Shown here: in pieces, positions 52,169 through 60,948 of the stretch
Layout of the letters: each line of letters opens with the position of its first letter
Position numbering within the stretch: the first letter of the stretch is position 1
Assembly (NCBI RefSeq): GCF_009769385.1
Contig: NZ_VKAB01000008.1
Span: forward strand, 1-64,000
DNA: 64,000 nucleotides
Reading direction: 5' to 3'
Origin: Saccharothrix deserti
GTDB lineage: Bacteria; Actinomycetota; Actinomycetes; Mycobacteriales; Pseudonocardiaceae
The notes under the pieces: generated by a model
The model's database searches: none
Told to the model about the DNA's origin: nothing
Seen by the model: only the letters and a program-made list of their open reading frames with translations
Position numbers and translations under genes: made by a program

Positions 52169-52954
52169 TCAGCGGCCCTGGCCGAGCACCTTCAGCGCCG
52201 CGTCGTGCAGGTGCCCGTTGCTCGACAGCACGTTGCCGCCGTCGAAGCGCTCCACGCCGCCGAGGTCGCTGAACCGGCCACCGGCCTCCGTCACCAGCAC
52301 CTGGAACGGCGCCACGTCCCACGGGTTCACGATCGGCTCGGCGGCCACGTCGATCGCGCCCTCCGCGACCAGGCAGTGCTGCCAGAAGTCGCCGAACGCC
52401 CGGTTCTCCCAGCACGCGTCGACCAGCGCCAGGTACGCCTCGCGGGAGTGGTACTCGACCCACGTGCCCAGGTGCGTGGTGGACAGGTAGGCGTCGGACA
52501 GGTCGCGCACGCCGGACACGCTGATCGCCCGCTCGCCCGACGCGTCCGAGGTGTGTGCTCCGCCACCCGTCGAAGCCCACCAACGGCGGCCCAACGCGGG
52601 CGCGCTGACCACACCGACGACCGGCACACCGTCCGCTACCAGCGCGATCAACGTCGCCCACACGGGCAAGCCGCGCAGGAAGTTCTTCGTGCCGTCGATC
52701 GGGTCGACCACCCACGCCCGCCCGGCGCCCGCCGTGCCGCCCCGCTCCTCGCCCGCGACCTGGTCTTCCGGCGCCTCGACCGCGAGCACGGCGCGGATCG
52801 CGTCCTCGACCGCCACGTCCGCGTCCGTCACCGGTGTGCGGTCGGGCTTGCGCTCCACCACGAGGTCCCGCGCGCGGAACCGCGCGGTGGTGATCTTGTC
52901 GGCCTCGTCGGCCAAGCGGAGGGCAAGGGACAAATCGGCACGTAGGTCTGACAC
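52169..52954 (-). CDS. hisN: Histidinol-phosphatase / inositol monophosphatase family
   Basis: A 261-residue metal-dependent phosphatase: GEERGG (Glu site), WVVDPIDGTKNFLRGLPVWATLIAL (the main metal motif) and NPWDVAPFQVLVTEAGGRF. The actinobacterial HisN type, with WASTGGGAHTSD, fits best, giving histidinol from histidinol phosphate; inositol phosphate activity is an alternative. GTG 52954 has no ribosome binding site and faces GTG 52988 across 33 bases; CACGAT seven bases upstream may be its -10. Confidence 0.87.
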   Translation of the reverse strand: MSDLRADLSLALRLADEADKITTARFRARDLVVERKPDRTPVTDADVAVEDAIRAVLAVEAPEDQVAGEERGGTAGAGRAWVVDPIDGTKNFLRGLPVWATLIALVADGVPVVGVVSAPALGRRWWASTGGGAHTSDASGERAISVSGVRDLSDAYLSTTHLGTWVEYHSREAYLALVDACWENRAFGDFWQHCLVAEGAIDVAAEPIVNPWDVAPFQVLVTEAGGRFSDLGGVERFDGGNVLSSNGHLHDAALKVLGQGR

Positions 52955-52987
52955 GAAACGGATCGTGCCACGCCTACGCTTGGCGAC
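52955..52987. promoter_or_regulatory. Compact divergent leaderless promoters of hisN and response regulator
   Basis: TACGCT (52975-52980) is seven bases before GTG 52988 on the plus strand; CACGAT is seven bases before GTG 52954 on the minus strand. Neither gene has a Shine-Dalgarno, and only 33 bases separate the starts. Confidence 0.5.
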
Positions 52988-53659
52988 GTGAGCGTGGTCT
53001 TGTTGGCCGAGGACGATCCGGCTATCGCGGAACCGCTGTCCCGTGCGCTGCAGCGGGAGGGGTACCAGGTGCTCGTGGTCGGCGACGGTCCGGGCGCGTT
53101 GGACGCCGCCGCGCACGGCGGCATCGACCTCCTGGTGCTCGACCTCGGCCTGCCCGGGATGGACGGGCTGGAGGTGTGCCGGCGGCTGCGCGCGGGCGGG
53201 CGGGGCATCCCGGTGCTGATGCTCACCGCCCGTTCCGACGAGGTCGACTTCGTCGTCGGGCTCGACGCGGGCGCGGACGACTACGTGGCCAAGCCGTTCC
53301 GGCTGGCCGAGCTGATGGCCCGCATCCGCGCCCTGCTCCGCCGCCGCGCCCCCGGCACGTTGGAGGTCAACGGCGTGCGCATGGACCTCGCCGCCCGCCG
53401 CGTCACCGTGGACGGGCTGGAGGTGCAGCTGGCGAACAAGGAGTTCGAGCTGCTGCGCGTGCTGATCCAACGCGCGGGCCAGGTGGTGCACCGCGACGAG
53501 ATCCTGTCCGAGGTCTGGAACGACCCGGAGCTCAAGAGCAGCAAGACGCTCGACATGCACATGTCCTGGCTGCGCCGGAAGCTCGGTGACGCCCGCTCGG
53601 TGGAGCGCCGCATCGCGACCGTGCGCGGCGTCGGCTTCCGCTTCAACACCGCCGACTGA
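52988..53659 (+). CDS. OmpR-family response regulator
   Basis: A 223-residue two-domain regulator. Receiver domain: acidic pair AEDD (8-10), phospho-acceptor Asp52 in LLVLDLGLPGMDG, ADDYVAKPF lysine near 101. C-terminal winged helix: NKEFELLRVLIQRAGQVVHRDEIL and KTLDMHMSWLRRKLGDA, RGVGFRF. The stop TGA overlaps the kinase ATG by one base, so the pair is a coupled two-component system. The stimulus is unknown. Confidence 0.94.
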   Translation: MSVVLLAEDDPAIAEPLSRALQREGYQVLVVGDGPGALDAAAHGGIDLLVLDLGLPGMDGLEVCRRLRAGGRGIPVLMLTARSDEVDFVVGLDAGADDYVAKPFRLAELMARIRALLRRRAPGTLEVNGVRMDLAARRVTVDGLEVQLANKEFELLRVLIQRAGQVVHRDEILSEVWNDPELKSSKTLDMHMSWLRRKLGDARSVERRIATVRGVGFRFNTAD

Positions 53660-54933
53660 TGCGCAGCCGGATCCTGCGGGCCATCCTGCTCGCCGTCGCG
53701 GTCACCGGGTTCGCCCTGGGCATACCCCTCGGCTACACGGCACTCCGGCTGGTGGACGACGGCGCGCGCACCGACCTGGCCGCGCGGGCGCAGCGGATCG
53801 CCGCGTCCATCGACGACCAGATCGCCGGCGGCCGGCCGATCGACCTCGGACCGGTCGAGGTGGGCGTGCCCGAGGGCGGGCACCTCGTGGTCACGTCGTC
53901 CAGCGGGACGCACGAGTTCGGCAAGACACCCGGCCCCGACCCGTTGGCGGTCGAGGTGCCGATCGCGCAGCAGGGCACGGTGCGGCTGGAGGTGTCGTCG
54001 GCCCCGATGCACACCGCGCAGTACCAGGTCGCGGCGCTGGTGGTGCTGCTGGTCGTGCTGTCGGTGAGCACCGGCACGGTGGTGGCCACGGTGACGGCGC
54101 GCAAGCTCGCCAAGCCGTTGCGGCACGTCGCGGCGCGGGCCGCCCGGCTGGGCGCGGGTGACTTCCGGGTGGACGAACGGCGGCACGGCGTGCCGGAGCT
54201 GGACCTGGTGGCGGACGCGCTGGACAAGTCGGCGGGCGCGTTGGCGGAGCTCGTGCAGCGGGAACGGGAGCTGGTCGGTGACGTCTCGCACCAGCTGCGC
54301 AGCAGGCTGACCGCGTTGCAGCTGCGCCTGGAGGCGTTGTCCCTGCACCCGGAGCCGGACATGGCCGTCGAGGCGCGGGCCGCGTTGGAGCAGGCCGAAC
54401 GGCTGGCGGAAGTGCTCAACGAGATGCTGGCCGCCGCTCGGGCCGCCCGCGCGGTCGGCGCCGAACCGCTCGACCTCGGCGCGGAGTTGTCGGCCATCAC
54501 CGAGGAGTGGCGTGAACCGCTGCGCAGTGTCGGGCGCGCGCTGCGGGTGAAGGTGCCGGACGGTCTGCTGGCGCGCGCCACGCCCGCACGGCTGCGCGAG
54601 GCGATCGGCGTGCTGCTGGACAACGCCCTGCGGCACGGTGAAGGTCAGGTCGTCGTCTCCGCGCGCCGTGATGACGGCACGGTGGTGGTCGAGGTCGCGG
54701 ACGGCGGCGCGGGCGTGCCGGACGAGTTGGCGCACCACATCTTCGAACGCGGTGTGTCCGGCGGCGGGTCCACCGGCGTCGGGCTGGCGTTGGCGCGGGC
54801 CCTGGTGGACGCCGACGGCGGGCGGCTGGAGCTGTCCGCCGCCCGGCCCGCGACGTTCGCCGTGTTCCTGCCCGTGCCGAAGGCCGAGGACGTGGTGGGC
54901 GTGTCCTGGCGGACCGACCTCACGCCTCGGTAG
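53659..54933 (+). CDS. Sensor histidine kinase
   Basis: A 424-residue membrane kinase: span 1 (about 7-28), an extracytoplasmic sensor of about 95 residues, span 2 (about 123-145), HAMP, H-box LVGDVSHQLRSRLTALQ with His211, N-box LLDNALRHGEG and G-boxes VADGGAGVPDEL and STGVGLALARALV. All catalytic features are intact. It partners the response regulator just upstream. The 3' end overlaps the convergent candidate immunity gene by 14 bases. Confidence 0.93.
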   Translation: MRSRILRAILLAVAVTGFALGIPLGYTALRLVDDGARTDLAARAQRIAASIDDQIAGGRPIDLGPVEVGVPEGGHLVVTSSSGTHEFGKTPGPDPLAVEVPIAQQGTVRLEVSSAPMHTAQYQVAALVVLLVVLSVSTGTVVATVTARKLAKPLRHVAARAARLGAGDFRVDERRHGVPELDLVADALDKSAGALAELVQRERELVGDVSHQLRSRLTALQLRLEALSLHPEPDMAVEARAALEQAERLAEVLNEMLAAARAARAVGAEPLDLGAELSAITEEWREPLRSVGRALRVKVPDGLLARATPARLREAIGVLLDNALRHGEGQVVVSARRDDGTVVVEVADGGAGVPDELAHHIFERGVSGGGSTGVGLALARALVDADGGRLELSAARPATFAVFLPVPKAEDVVGVSWRTDLTPR

Positions 54934-55273
54934 GCGCCGTCTCCGGTCGTGTGGCCTGTGACTGTGCGACCTCTGGCTGGGTGGCCTCTGGCTGTGCGGC
55001 ATCCGACTGGGTGGCCTCTGGTTGGGGCAGCACCCCGACCGCGCCGCGCACGACCTGCGCCCACACCAGCCGGCCGAACAGGTAGTGGCAGGCGACGTCC
55101 TCGCTGGTGAACGCCGCCCAGTCGTACCGGTTGCCCTGCTCGCGCCAGAAGACCTCGAAGCCCTCCTCGGTGGGCAGCAGGCACCACGTGTTGTCGGCTT
55201 CCGCCCCGATCGACACGACCTCGGCGGGCACGCCCACGGCCAGCAGCCAACCCTGGATCGACTCGGCGTTCAT
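54920..55273 (-). CDS. Candidate immunity protein for the TNT toxin
   Basis: A 117-residue protein with a compact acidic N-terminal domain (MNAESIQGWLLAVGVPAEVV, SIGAEADNTWCLLPTEEGFEVFWRE, YDWAAFTSEDVACHYLFGRLVWAQ) and a degenerate tail of PEATQ-like repeats (encoded by GTGGCCTCTGGCTG-type repeats at 54950-55025). It is not recognised as a named family. ATG 55273 overlaps the toxin stop by ATGA and has GGAGG seven bases upstream. The last gene of a toxin operon, small, acidic and coupled to the toxin: immunity factor is the natural inference. Confidence 0.65.
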   Translation of the reverse strand: MNAESIQGWLLAVGVPAEVVSIGAEADNTWCLLPTEEGFEVFWREQGNRYDWAAFTSEDVACHYLFGRLVWAQVVRGAVGVLPQPEATQSDAAQPEATQPEVAQSQATRPETAPTEA

Positions 55274-57963
55274 CCCATCTCCTCCAGGTAGCCCAGCGCG
55301 AGCAGGTCGGCGACCGGGTAGGTGGTGCGGAACCGGACGCCGCCGCCGGGCTGTCCGAACCACTCGGCGGACAGCGTGAACCACACCGGCAGGACCTTGA
55401 CCACCCGGTAGCGGTGGTAGCCGGCGTCCACCAGCGCGGGCGGCAGCGAACGTGCGGAGTACGCGGTGCCGAGCTGGGACAGCACCCGGCCTTCCGGCGC
55501 GCCGAACCGGTCCAGCTCCACGCCGACGGCGAGCACACCGGCCTGGCCCGCCTCGTAACCACCCTCGGGGAACAGCTCACCGGGCGGCCAGGCGTACTCG
55601 GGCGGGTCGGCGCGGACCAGGAACCGGCGGTCCCAGTCACGTTCGTGCATACCCGCCAACGGGTCGTAGCCGTCGAGCAGCGCCGGGTCGGGCGCCGTGC
55701 CGGGCGTGAGGACGAGGCGCGGACGGTTGCGCGCGGGCACCGGGTCGGTCGACACCGGACCTTGAGCCGTGGTCGGAGCCGCGCCGGAGAGCCGTGACCG
55801 CAGCCCGTCCTGGCCGGGGGTCCGGAGGTCCAGGCCGAATTGGGCGGACGCGTCCACCAGGTGGCCGTCCGGGTGCCCCTGCGGCTCGAAGCGGAGGCCT
55901 GCCGCGAACGTCTCGTCCTCGGACGGCGGCGGCAGCTGGCGGGCGGGCTTGGTGCTGGGCTGCGGGAGCGTCCCGCCGGGGAACATGTGCAGCAGGAACA
56001 ACGCGGCCACCTCGGTGGTCGGCTGCGCGGTCTGCGCTGCCTTGACCGGGGGTGGCGGCGGGGTGGCGGCCGTTTCCGTCGGCAGGACCGCCGACGTCGG
56101 GCCGGACAGCAGCGGCGAGCCGCCGATGGTGTCGCGACCGCCGGCCGGGACGGGGATGATCGCGAAACCGAGGTCGCCGTCCTTGGTCTGCTGGGCGATG
56201 GCCGCCAGGGCGTCCTTGAGGTCCTTCGGCTGGGCGTCCTTGACCTCGCCCTTGGCCGCAGCCTCGCCCTTCGCCGCACCGTCGCTCTTCGCCTGGCCTT
56301 CCGCCTTGGCCTGGCCCTCCGCCTTCGCGGCGGCCTCGCCCTTGGCCTGACCGGCACCGGCGTCCTTGGCCTGGCCGCCCTGCCCCTGCCCCGACTGGCT
56401 CTGGCCCGACTGGCCCGACTGTCCTTGGCCGGACTGCCCTTGACCCGCCGGTGCCTGACCGGGCTGAGGCTGTGCGGCTTGCGCGGCCTGGGCAGCACGC
56501 GCCTCGGCCTTCTGCGCGGCCTGCTGACCGGACTGCTGAGCCGGGGCCTGGGTGTTCGCGGCGGCGTTGGCGGCGGCATTCGCGGCCGGGTTCTGCGCTA
56601 CGGCGGCAGCAGCCGCAGCAGCCGGGGCCGCAGCGGCGGGTCCGCCACCGAGAGACGGGCCGCTGAAGTTGGGTCCCTGCGGCGCGGGCTGGTTCGCGGC
56701 CGGAGCCGCAGGTTGCGCGGGCGCGTGCGGGGCATCGGTGGTGGGCAGCAGCGGACGGTCGAGAACCGCCGCCGACGACTGGGTGACCGTGCCCTCGGTC
56801 CGGGTGACGGCGTCCACGACCGGAGCCGCAGCGCCCGGGACGGCACCGAGGACCGGGTTCACCACGTCACCGAGCCGGTTGCCCAGGCCGGGCGGTGTGC
56901 CGCCGTGGCCGGGCGCGTTGTCACGTCCGGGTGCCACGGGGTCGGTAACGCCTTGGACCGTGTCCGCCGCACCCTGAACCGTGCGGCCGACCGTGTCGTC
57001 GACGGTGTCGCCGACGTCCTGCACGACCTCGCCGGCCGTGTCCAGCACCGGTTCCACCACGGCCGCGACCGGTGGCACGACCGCGCCGACCGTCTCCACG
57101 ACCGGCTGGGTCACCGCGCCGACCGTGTCCGTCACGGCACCGAGGAGCCCACCGACCAAGCCACCCGACTGGCCACCACCAGGCGCAGCCCCACCAGCGG
57201 GAACGCCGCCGGGAACCCCACCTGGAACGCCACCGCCGCCACCGGCGGCACCGCCGTCGGACCCACCGGGCAGCAGACCGTTCAGCAGCCCACCGCCCTG
57301 GCTCGGCCCGCCACCCAGCAGACCACCGCCACCCAGCAGACCACCGCCACCGAGCAAGCCACCCGACCCCTGACCAGCGCCGGGACCTTGCGCCGGGCCG
57401 GCGTCACCAGGCGCGTGCACGCCGGGGTTGGCGTTGACCGGGGGCTGGTGCCCGCCGATCTGCACGCCGCTGTCCAACCGCACCGCGCTGGTCAACGTGT
57501 CGGTCAGGTGGGCGACGTTCGCCGCCGCACCGCGCACCGCCGTGTCCAGCCCGAGCAACGCGGTCGGGTGCCCCGCACCAGCCGCCTGCTGCGCGGCGTC
57601 GTTGTTCTTGGCCAGGTTCACCAGCTCGCGGACCAGCTCGACCTTGGCCGCGCCGACCTGCTCGGCCGCGTGGTCCAACCGGTCGGCCGCCGCGTTGCAG
57701 CCGCGCACCACCGAGTTCAACGTGCCGTCCGGCGCGGTGAACTTGCTCCAGTGGCCGCGCGCCGACTCACCGGTCGCCCCGGACATGGCGGCCAACGCCT
57801 TGCTCGCCGAACCGTCGGACTCGCCCGCCAACGTGGACAGCTTCGTGCCCGCCTCCCGCCAAGCGGTCGCGGACGTGCGGAGGGCGTCCTCGTCGGCCTG
57901 CGGCCAGGACACCCCGGCTTTCGCGGCGACCTCGGCCAGTTCGGCCGGCAGCTCGATCCCCAT
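55270..57963 (-). CDS. Type VII-associated toxin with C-terminal TNT (NAD glycohydrolase) domain
   Basis: An 897-residue polymorphic toxin. Residues 1-165 are helical and WXG100/PPE-like (TAWREAGTKLSTLAGESDGSAS, SARGHWSKF). Residues about 170-640 are Gly/Pro/Ala/Gln-rich with GQSGQ-type repeats, a flexible arm. Residues about 765-897 match the TNT domain of CpnT, which destroys NAD: RDWDRRFLVRADPPEYAWPP, VELDRFGAPEGRVLSQLGTAYSARSLPP, YHRYRVVKVLPVWF and EWFGQPGGGVRFRT. ATG 57963 has AGGGGG upstream. Operon: YbaB, WXG100, toxin, immunity. Secretion through a type VII system elsewhere is expected. Confidence 0.85.
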   Translation of the reverse strand: MGIELPAELAEVAAKAGVSWPQADEDALRTSATAWREAGTKLSTLAGESDGSASKALAAMSGATGESARGHWSKFTAPDGTLNSVVRGCNAAADRLDHAAEQVGAAKVELVRELVNLAKNNDAAQQAAGAGHPTALLGLDTAVRGAAANVAHLTDTLTSAVRLDSGVQIGGHQPPVNANPGVHAPGDAGPAQGPGAGQGSGGLLGGGGLLGGGGLLGGGPSQGGGLLNGLLPGGSDGGAAGGGGGVPGGVPGGVPAGGAAPGGGQSGGLVGGLLGAVTDTVGAVTQPVVETVGAVVPPVAAVVEPVLDTAGEVVQDVGDTVDDTVGRTVQGAADTVQGVTDPVAPGRDNAPGHGGTPPGLGNRLGDVVNPVLGAVPGAAAPVVDAVTRTEGTVTQSSAAVLDRPLLPTTDAPHAPAQPAAPAANQPAPQGPNFSGPSLGGGPAAAAPAAAAAAAVAQNPAANAAANAAANTQAPAQQSGQQAAQKAEARAAQAAQAAQPQPGQAPAGQGQSGQGQSGQSGQSQSGQGQGGQAKDAGAGQAKGEAAAKAEGQAKAEGQAKSDGAAKGEAAAKGEVKDAQPKDLKDALAAIAQQTKDGDLGFAIIPVPAGGRDTIGGSPLLSGPTSAVLPTETAATPPPPPVKAAQTAQPTTEVAALFLLHMFPGGTLPQPSTKPARQLPPPSEDETFAAGLRFEPQGHPDGHLVDASAQFGLDLRTPGQDGLRSRLSGAAPTTAQGPVSTDPVPARNRPRLVLTPGTAPDPALLDGYDPLAGMHERDWDRRFLVRADPPEYAWPPGELFPEGGYEAGQAGVLAVGVELDRFGAPEGRVLSQLGTAYSARSLPPALVDAGYHRYRVVKVLPVWFTLSAEWFGQPGGGVRFRTTYPVADLLALGYLEEMG

Positions 57964-57977
57964 CACGGCCCCCTGAG

Positions 57978-58286
57978 TCAGATCGCGCCGAGCGCGTTGC
58001 GGTTGCCCTCTTCGACTTCGCGGTACGTGCGGGCGGTCTCGGCGAAGCGCTGCCCGACTCCCCCGAACCCGGCGCTCAACCCGTTCAACCCGCCCAGCAC
58101 GTCACCCGACGGCTGCACGTGGCTCGCCGCGAAGCTCTGCCCGATCGCGTCGCCGCCCCAGCAGTCGCCCAGCGAGTCCAGCAGGCCACCCAGGTCTCCC
58201 GCGATCTTCCCGGCGCGCTCGGCGAACGTGGTGAAGTCGTCGGCCCCTTCGGCGAGGCGGGCGAGGTCGGTGTTGAAGCCGTTCAT
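57978..58286 (-). CDS. WXG100-like type VII secretion protein
   Basis: A 102-residue helical protein with LGDCWGGDAIGQSFAASH at its centre, the helical-hairpin WxG position of ESAT-6/WXG100 relatives. No signal peptide. ATG 58286 overlaps the YbaB stop by ATGA with GAGGAG upstream; the toxin starts 15 bases after its stop. It probably pairs with the toxin N-terminus as a secretion partner. Confidence 0.85.
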   Translation of the reverse strand: MNGFNTDLARLAEGADDFTTFAERAGKIAGDLGGLLDSLGDCWGGDAIGQSFAASHVQPSGDVLGGLNGLSAGFGGVGQRFAETARTYREVEEGNRNALGAI

Positions 58287-58777
58287 CTCGTTCTCCTCGC
58301 GCTCGTCCTGCTCGGGCCGGCGGCGTCGGTCTGGAGCCAGTCGCGCTGCTCGAAGTCCTCGTCATCGTCAACGACCGGACGCCGTCGAGGTCGCTCCGGC
58401 GGCTGGACCTCTTCGGGCTGGATCTCCTCCGGGCGGAGGTCGGCGGTGCCCCGCAACAACGCCTCGGGGTCCGTGCCGGCGGGCAGCACCGGGCTCAACG
58501 TCCGGTAGGTGCCCTCGGCGGCCTTCGCCACCGCCTCCTGCGTGGTGCGCAGGATCAGCTGGGCGAGCTGGGTGGGCCGCAGCCGGTACGCGTTGTCGCT
58601 CAGCTCCAGGTCGGTGAGCGTGCCCTTGGCGTCGACCACGGCGGTCACGGAGCCGTCCGGGCTGGTGGCGGACCCGGACACCCTGGCCAGGTCGCGCTGC
58701 ACGGACGCCAACTGGTCACGACTGCGCCGGTAGTCGGCGAGCAGTTCGTCCACCTGGGCGCGGTGATCGGTCGTCAC
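58283..58777 (-). CDS. YbaB/EbfC-like protein of a type VII toxin operon
   Basis: A 164-residue protein: helical VDELLADYRRSRDQLASVQRDLARV, then the YbaB strand core SVTAVVDAKGTLTDLELSDNAYRL and RTTQEAVAKAAEGTY. The C-terminus is Pro/Glu/Arg rich. YbaB-like proteins of this size are frequent first genes of WXG100 operons in actinobacteria, with an unclear role. GTG 58777 is chosen because GGAGG lies five bases upstream; the GTG at 58783 is too close to it. Confidence 0.8.
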   Translation of the reverse strand: MTTDHRAQVDELLADYRRSRDQLASVQRDLARVSGSATSPDGSVTAVVDAKGTLTDLELSDNAYRLRPTQLAQLILRTTQEAVAKAAEGTYRTLSPVLPAGTDPEALLRGTADLRPEEIQPEEVQPPERPRRRPVVDDDEDFEQRDWLQTDAAGPSRTSARRTR

Positions 58778-58888
58778 GGCCACCTCCGGTCTTCGCCGTC
58801 GCCAGTCCGATTTGCCGCCTCCGGCGGCGGTGGCATGGTCGTCGGTCGCGCGTTGGACGTTACGACCGTTCCCCCGGTTCCCGGCGAA

Positions 58889-59452
58889 TCACGGCACCAG
58901 ACGGACGAGTGCCCGGTTCGTGCCGCGCCGTTCCACCACGTCGAAACCCGCGTCGGTGAACATGCTCAACGTGCCGTGGTAAAGATCGCCGGACCCCTTC
59001 TTCCCACCGCCGGTGTCCACGGGATACCCCTCTACGGACCGCGCGCCGTGTTCGCGGGCGAACCGCACGGCGTGCTCCAGCAACACCGCGCCCAAGCCCT
59101 GGCGGCGGGCGGTGCGGTGGATGAAGAAGCAGACCACCGACCACACGTCGGTCAGGTCGTCGTCCACCGGGGCGGCCACTTTGGTGCGCGCCAACCTCGA
59201 ATAGCTCAGCCGTGGCGCGACCGCGACCCACCCGACCGGCCGCTCGTCGTCGTCGACCGCGATCAGGCCGACCGGCGCTTCGGAACGGACGCGGGCGCGC
59301 AGCAGCTCCTTGTTGCCCGCCGAACCGTTGTCGCGCATCTGGGCGTTCGTCTGGAGGAACCACGTGCACCAGCAGCCGGACTGCGCGCCGTTCGGCCCGA
59401 ACAGCTCCTCCAGCAGCGGCCACGTCTCGGCCGTCAGCTCCACGACCCGCAC
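58889..59452 (-). CDS. GNAT family N-acetyltransferase
   Basis: A 187-residue acetyltransferase: VVELTAETWPLLEELFGPNGAQSG, CWCTWFLQT, VGWVAVAPRLSYSRLART, VCFFIHRTARRQGLGAVLLEHAVRFAREHGA (acetyl-CoA loop RRQGLG) and FDVVERRGTNRALVRL. The CWCTWF segment typifies a subgroup of unknown substrate. GTG 59452 lies four bases after the TAG of the HMG-CoA lyase gene, so it is the last gene of the birA-PH-lyase series. 3' end is followed by about 110 bases without a gene. Confidence 0.87.
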   Translation of the reverse strand: MRVVELTAETWPLLEELFGPNGAQSGCWCTWFLQTNAQMRDNGSAGNKELLRARVRSEAPVGLIAVDDDERPVGWVAVAPRLSYSRLARTKVAAPVDDDLTDVWSVVCFFIHRTARRQGLGAVLLEHAVRFAREHGARSVEGYPVDTGGGKKGSGDLYHGTLSMFTDAGFDVVERRGTNRALVRLVP

Positions 59453-59456
59453 GCCA

Positions 59457-60386
59457 CTACCCCCGCAACGCCCGCACCACCCGCGACGGGCTCGGCCGGC
59501 CCAGCCGCTCCGCCATCCACGCACTCGTGTCGGCGAGCTTGTCCAGGTCGACGCCGTGTTCGACACCGAGCCCGTCGAGCATCCACACCAGGTCCTCGGT
59601 CGCCAGGTTGCCGGTCGCGGACTCCGCGTAGGGGCAGCCGCCGAGGCCGCCCGCCGACGAGTCGACCGTGGTCACGCCCGCCTGCAACGCGGCCAACGTG
59701 TTCGCCAACGCCTGCCCGTACGTGTCGTGGAAGTGCACCGCCAGCCGGTCCACCCCGTCGAAACCCGCCAGCAGCGCCGTCACCTGGCCCGGCGTGGCCA
59801 CGCCGATCGTGTCGCCCAACGACAGCTGGTCGCAGCCCATGTCCAGCAGCCGCTTGCCGACGCCGACGACCTGATCACGCGGCACGGCGCCCTCCCACGG
59901 GTCGCCGAAGCACATCGACACGTACCCGCGGACCAGCAGGCCCTCGGCCTTGGCGCGGGACACGACCGGGTCGAACATGGCGAACTGCTCGTCCAGCGAC
60001 CGGTTCAGGTTGCGCCGGGCGAAGGTCTCGGTGGCGCTGGCGAAGATCGCGACGTGCTCGACGCCGGCCAGCAGCGCCCGCTCCAGCCCGCGTTCGTTGG
60101 GCACCAGCACCGGGTAGCTCACGCCGGGCCGCCGGACCAGCCCGGCCAGCAGCTCCTCGGCGTCCGCCAACTGCGGCACCCACTTGGGGTGCACGAAACT
60201 CGTGGCCTCCAGCACCGTGCCGCCCGCGTCGGCCAGCCGGTCCAGGAACTCCAGCTTGGTGGCGACCGGCACCACCTCGGACTCGTTCTGCAGACCGTCC
60301 CGCGGGCCGACCTCCCAGATCGTCACGCGGTCCGGGAGCCCGTTCGCGCCGACCGTCTCCGGCAGGCCTGCTTCACGCGCGCCCAT
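59457..60386 (-). CDS. Hydroxymethylglutaryl-CoA lyase
   Basis: A 309-residue TIM-barrel lyase splitting HMG-CoA to acetyl-CoA and acetoacetate in leucine degradation. [15 protein letters not shown] is the N-terminal metal/catalytic motif, [15 protein letters not shown] the metal histidines and [28 protein letters not shown] the signature with the catalytic cysteine. ATG 60386 overlaps the end of the PH-domain gene by 14 bases. Citramalate or related lyase activity is less likely given the GGLGGCPYA signature. Confidence 0.93.
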   Translation of the reverse strand: MGAREAGLPETVGANGLPDRVTIWEVGPRDGLQNESEVVPVATKLEFLDRLADAGGTVLEATSFVHPKWVPQLADAEELLAGLVRRPGVSYPVLVPNERGLERALLAGVEHVAIFASATETFARRNLNRSLDEQFAMFDPVVSRAKAEGLLVRGYVSMCFGDPWEGAVPRDQVVGVGKRLLDMGCDQLSLGDTIGVATPGQVTALLAGFDGVDRLAVHFHDTYGQALANTLAALQAGVTTVDSSAGGLGGCPYAESATGNLATEDLVWMLDGLGVEHGVDLDKLADTSAWMAERLGRPSPSRVVRALRG

Positions 60387-60903
60387 CGATGACCCTGCCC
60401 TCCGGCTGGTGGTCGTCCTCGGGGTTGTCGTTGATCTCCCGGTAGAGCATCGAGTGGACCTTCTCCACGCCCGGGATGTCGTCGAACTCCAGCGGCTCGT
60501 CCGAAGCCGACTCGATGATCAGCGTGCCGCAGCCGAGCAGCCGGTCCAGCAGGCTGTGCTCGAAGCGGACGCTGTTGATGCGGCCCAGCGGGATGTCCAG
60601 GCCGGTGCGCTTGAACACGCCGATCCGGTACATCACCCGGTCGCTGGTGACGATGAAGTGCGTGGTGCGCCAGCGGACCACCGGCGCCAGGGTCAGCCAG
60701 GTGACCAGCACCACGACGACGGCGGCGAGCGCGATCCAGGCGATCGACGACCACGTCTGCCCCGACACCAGCGCCGCGAGGTAGGCGCCACCGCCGACCG
60801 CGACGAGGAGCACGAGCACCGGGACGAGCAGCATCTTCCAGTGCGGGTGCTTGTGGATCACGACGTGCTCGCTGGGGCTGAGCAGGTCGTCCGGGTAGGC
60901 CAC
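60373..60903 (-). CDS. Bacterial PH-domain membrane protein
   Basis: A 176-residue protein with two adjacent membrane spans ([21 protein letters not shown] and [19 protein letters not shown]) followed by a bacterial PH (YdbS/bPH2-like) domain: [52 protein letters not shown]. Rv3278c is the positional counterpart. Function is unclear, membrane associated. GTG 60903 has AAGGGA upstream and follows birA by 45 bases. Confidence 0.9.
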   Translation of the reverse strand: MAYPDDLLSPSEHVVIHKHPHWKMLLVPVLVLLVAVGGGAYLAALVSGQTWSSIAWIALAAVVVVLVTWLTLAPVVRWRTTHFIVTSDRVMYRIGVFKRTGLDIPLGRINSVRFEHSLLDRLLGCGTLIIESASDEPLEFDDIPGVEKVHSMLYREINDNPEDDHQPEGRVIDGRA

Positions 60904-60948
60904 GGCGGTCCCTTCGGTGGCTGGGCAGGCCTCGGACTGGGGCAGGCC

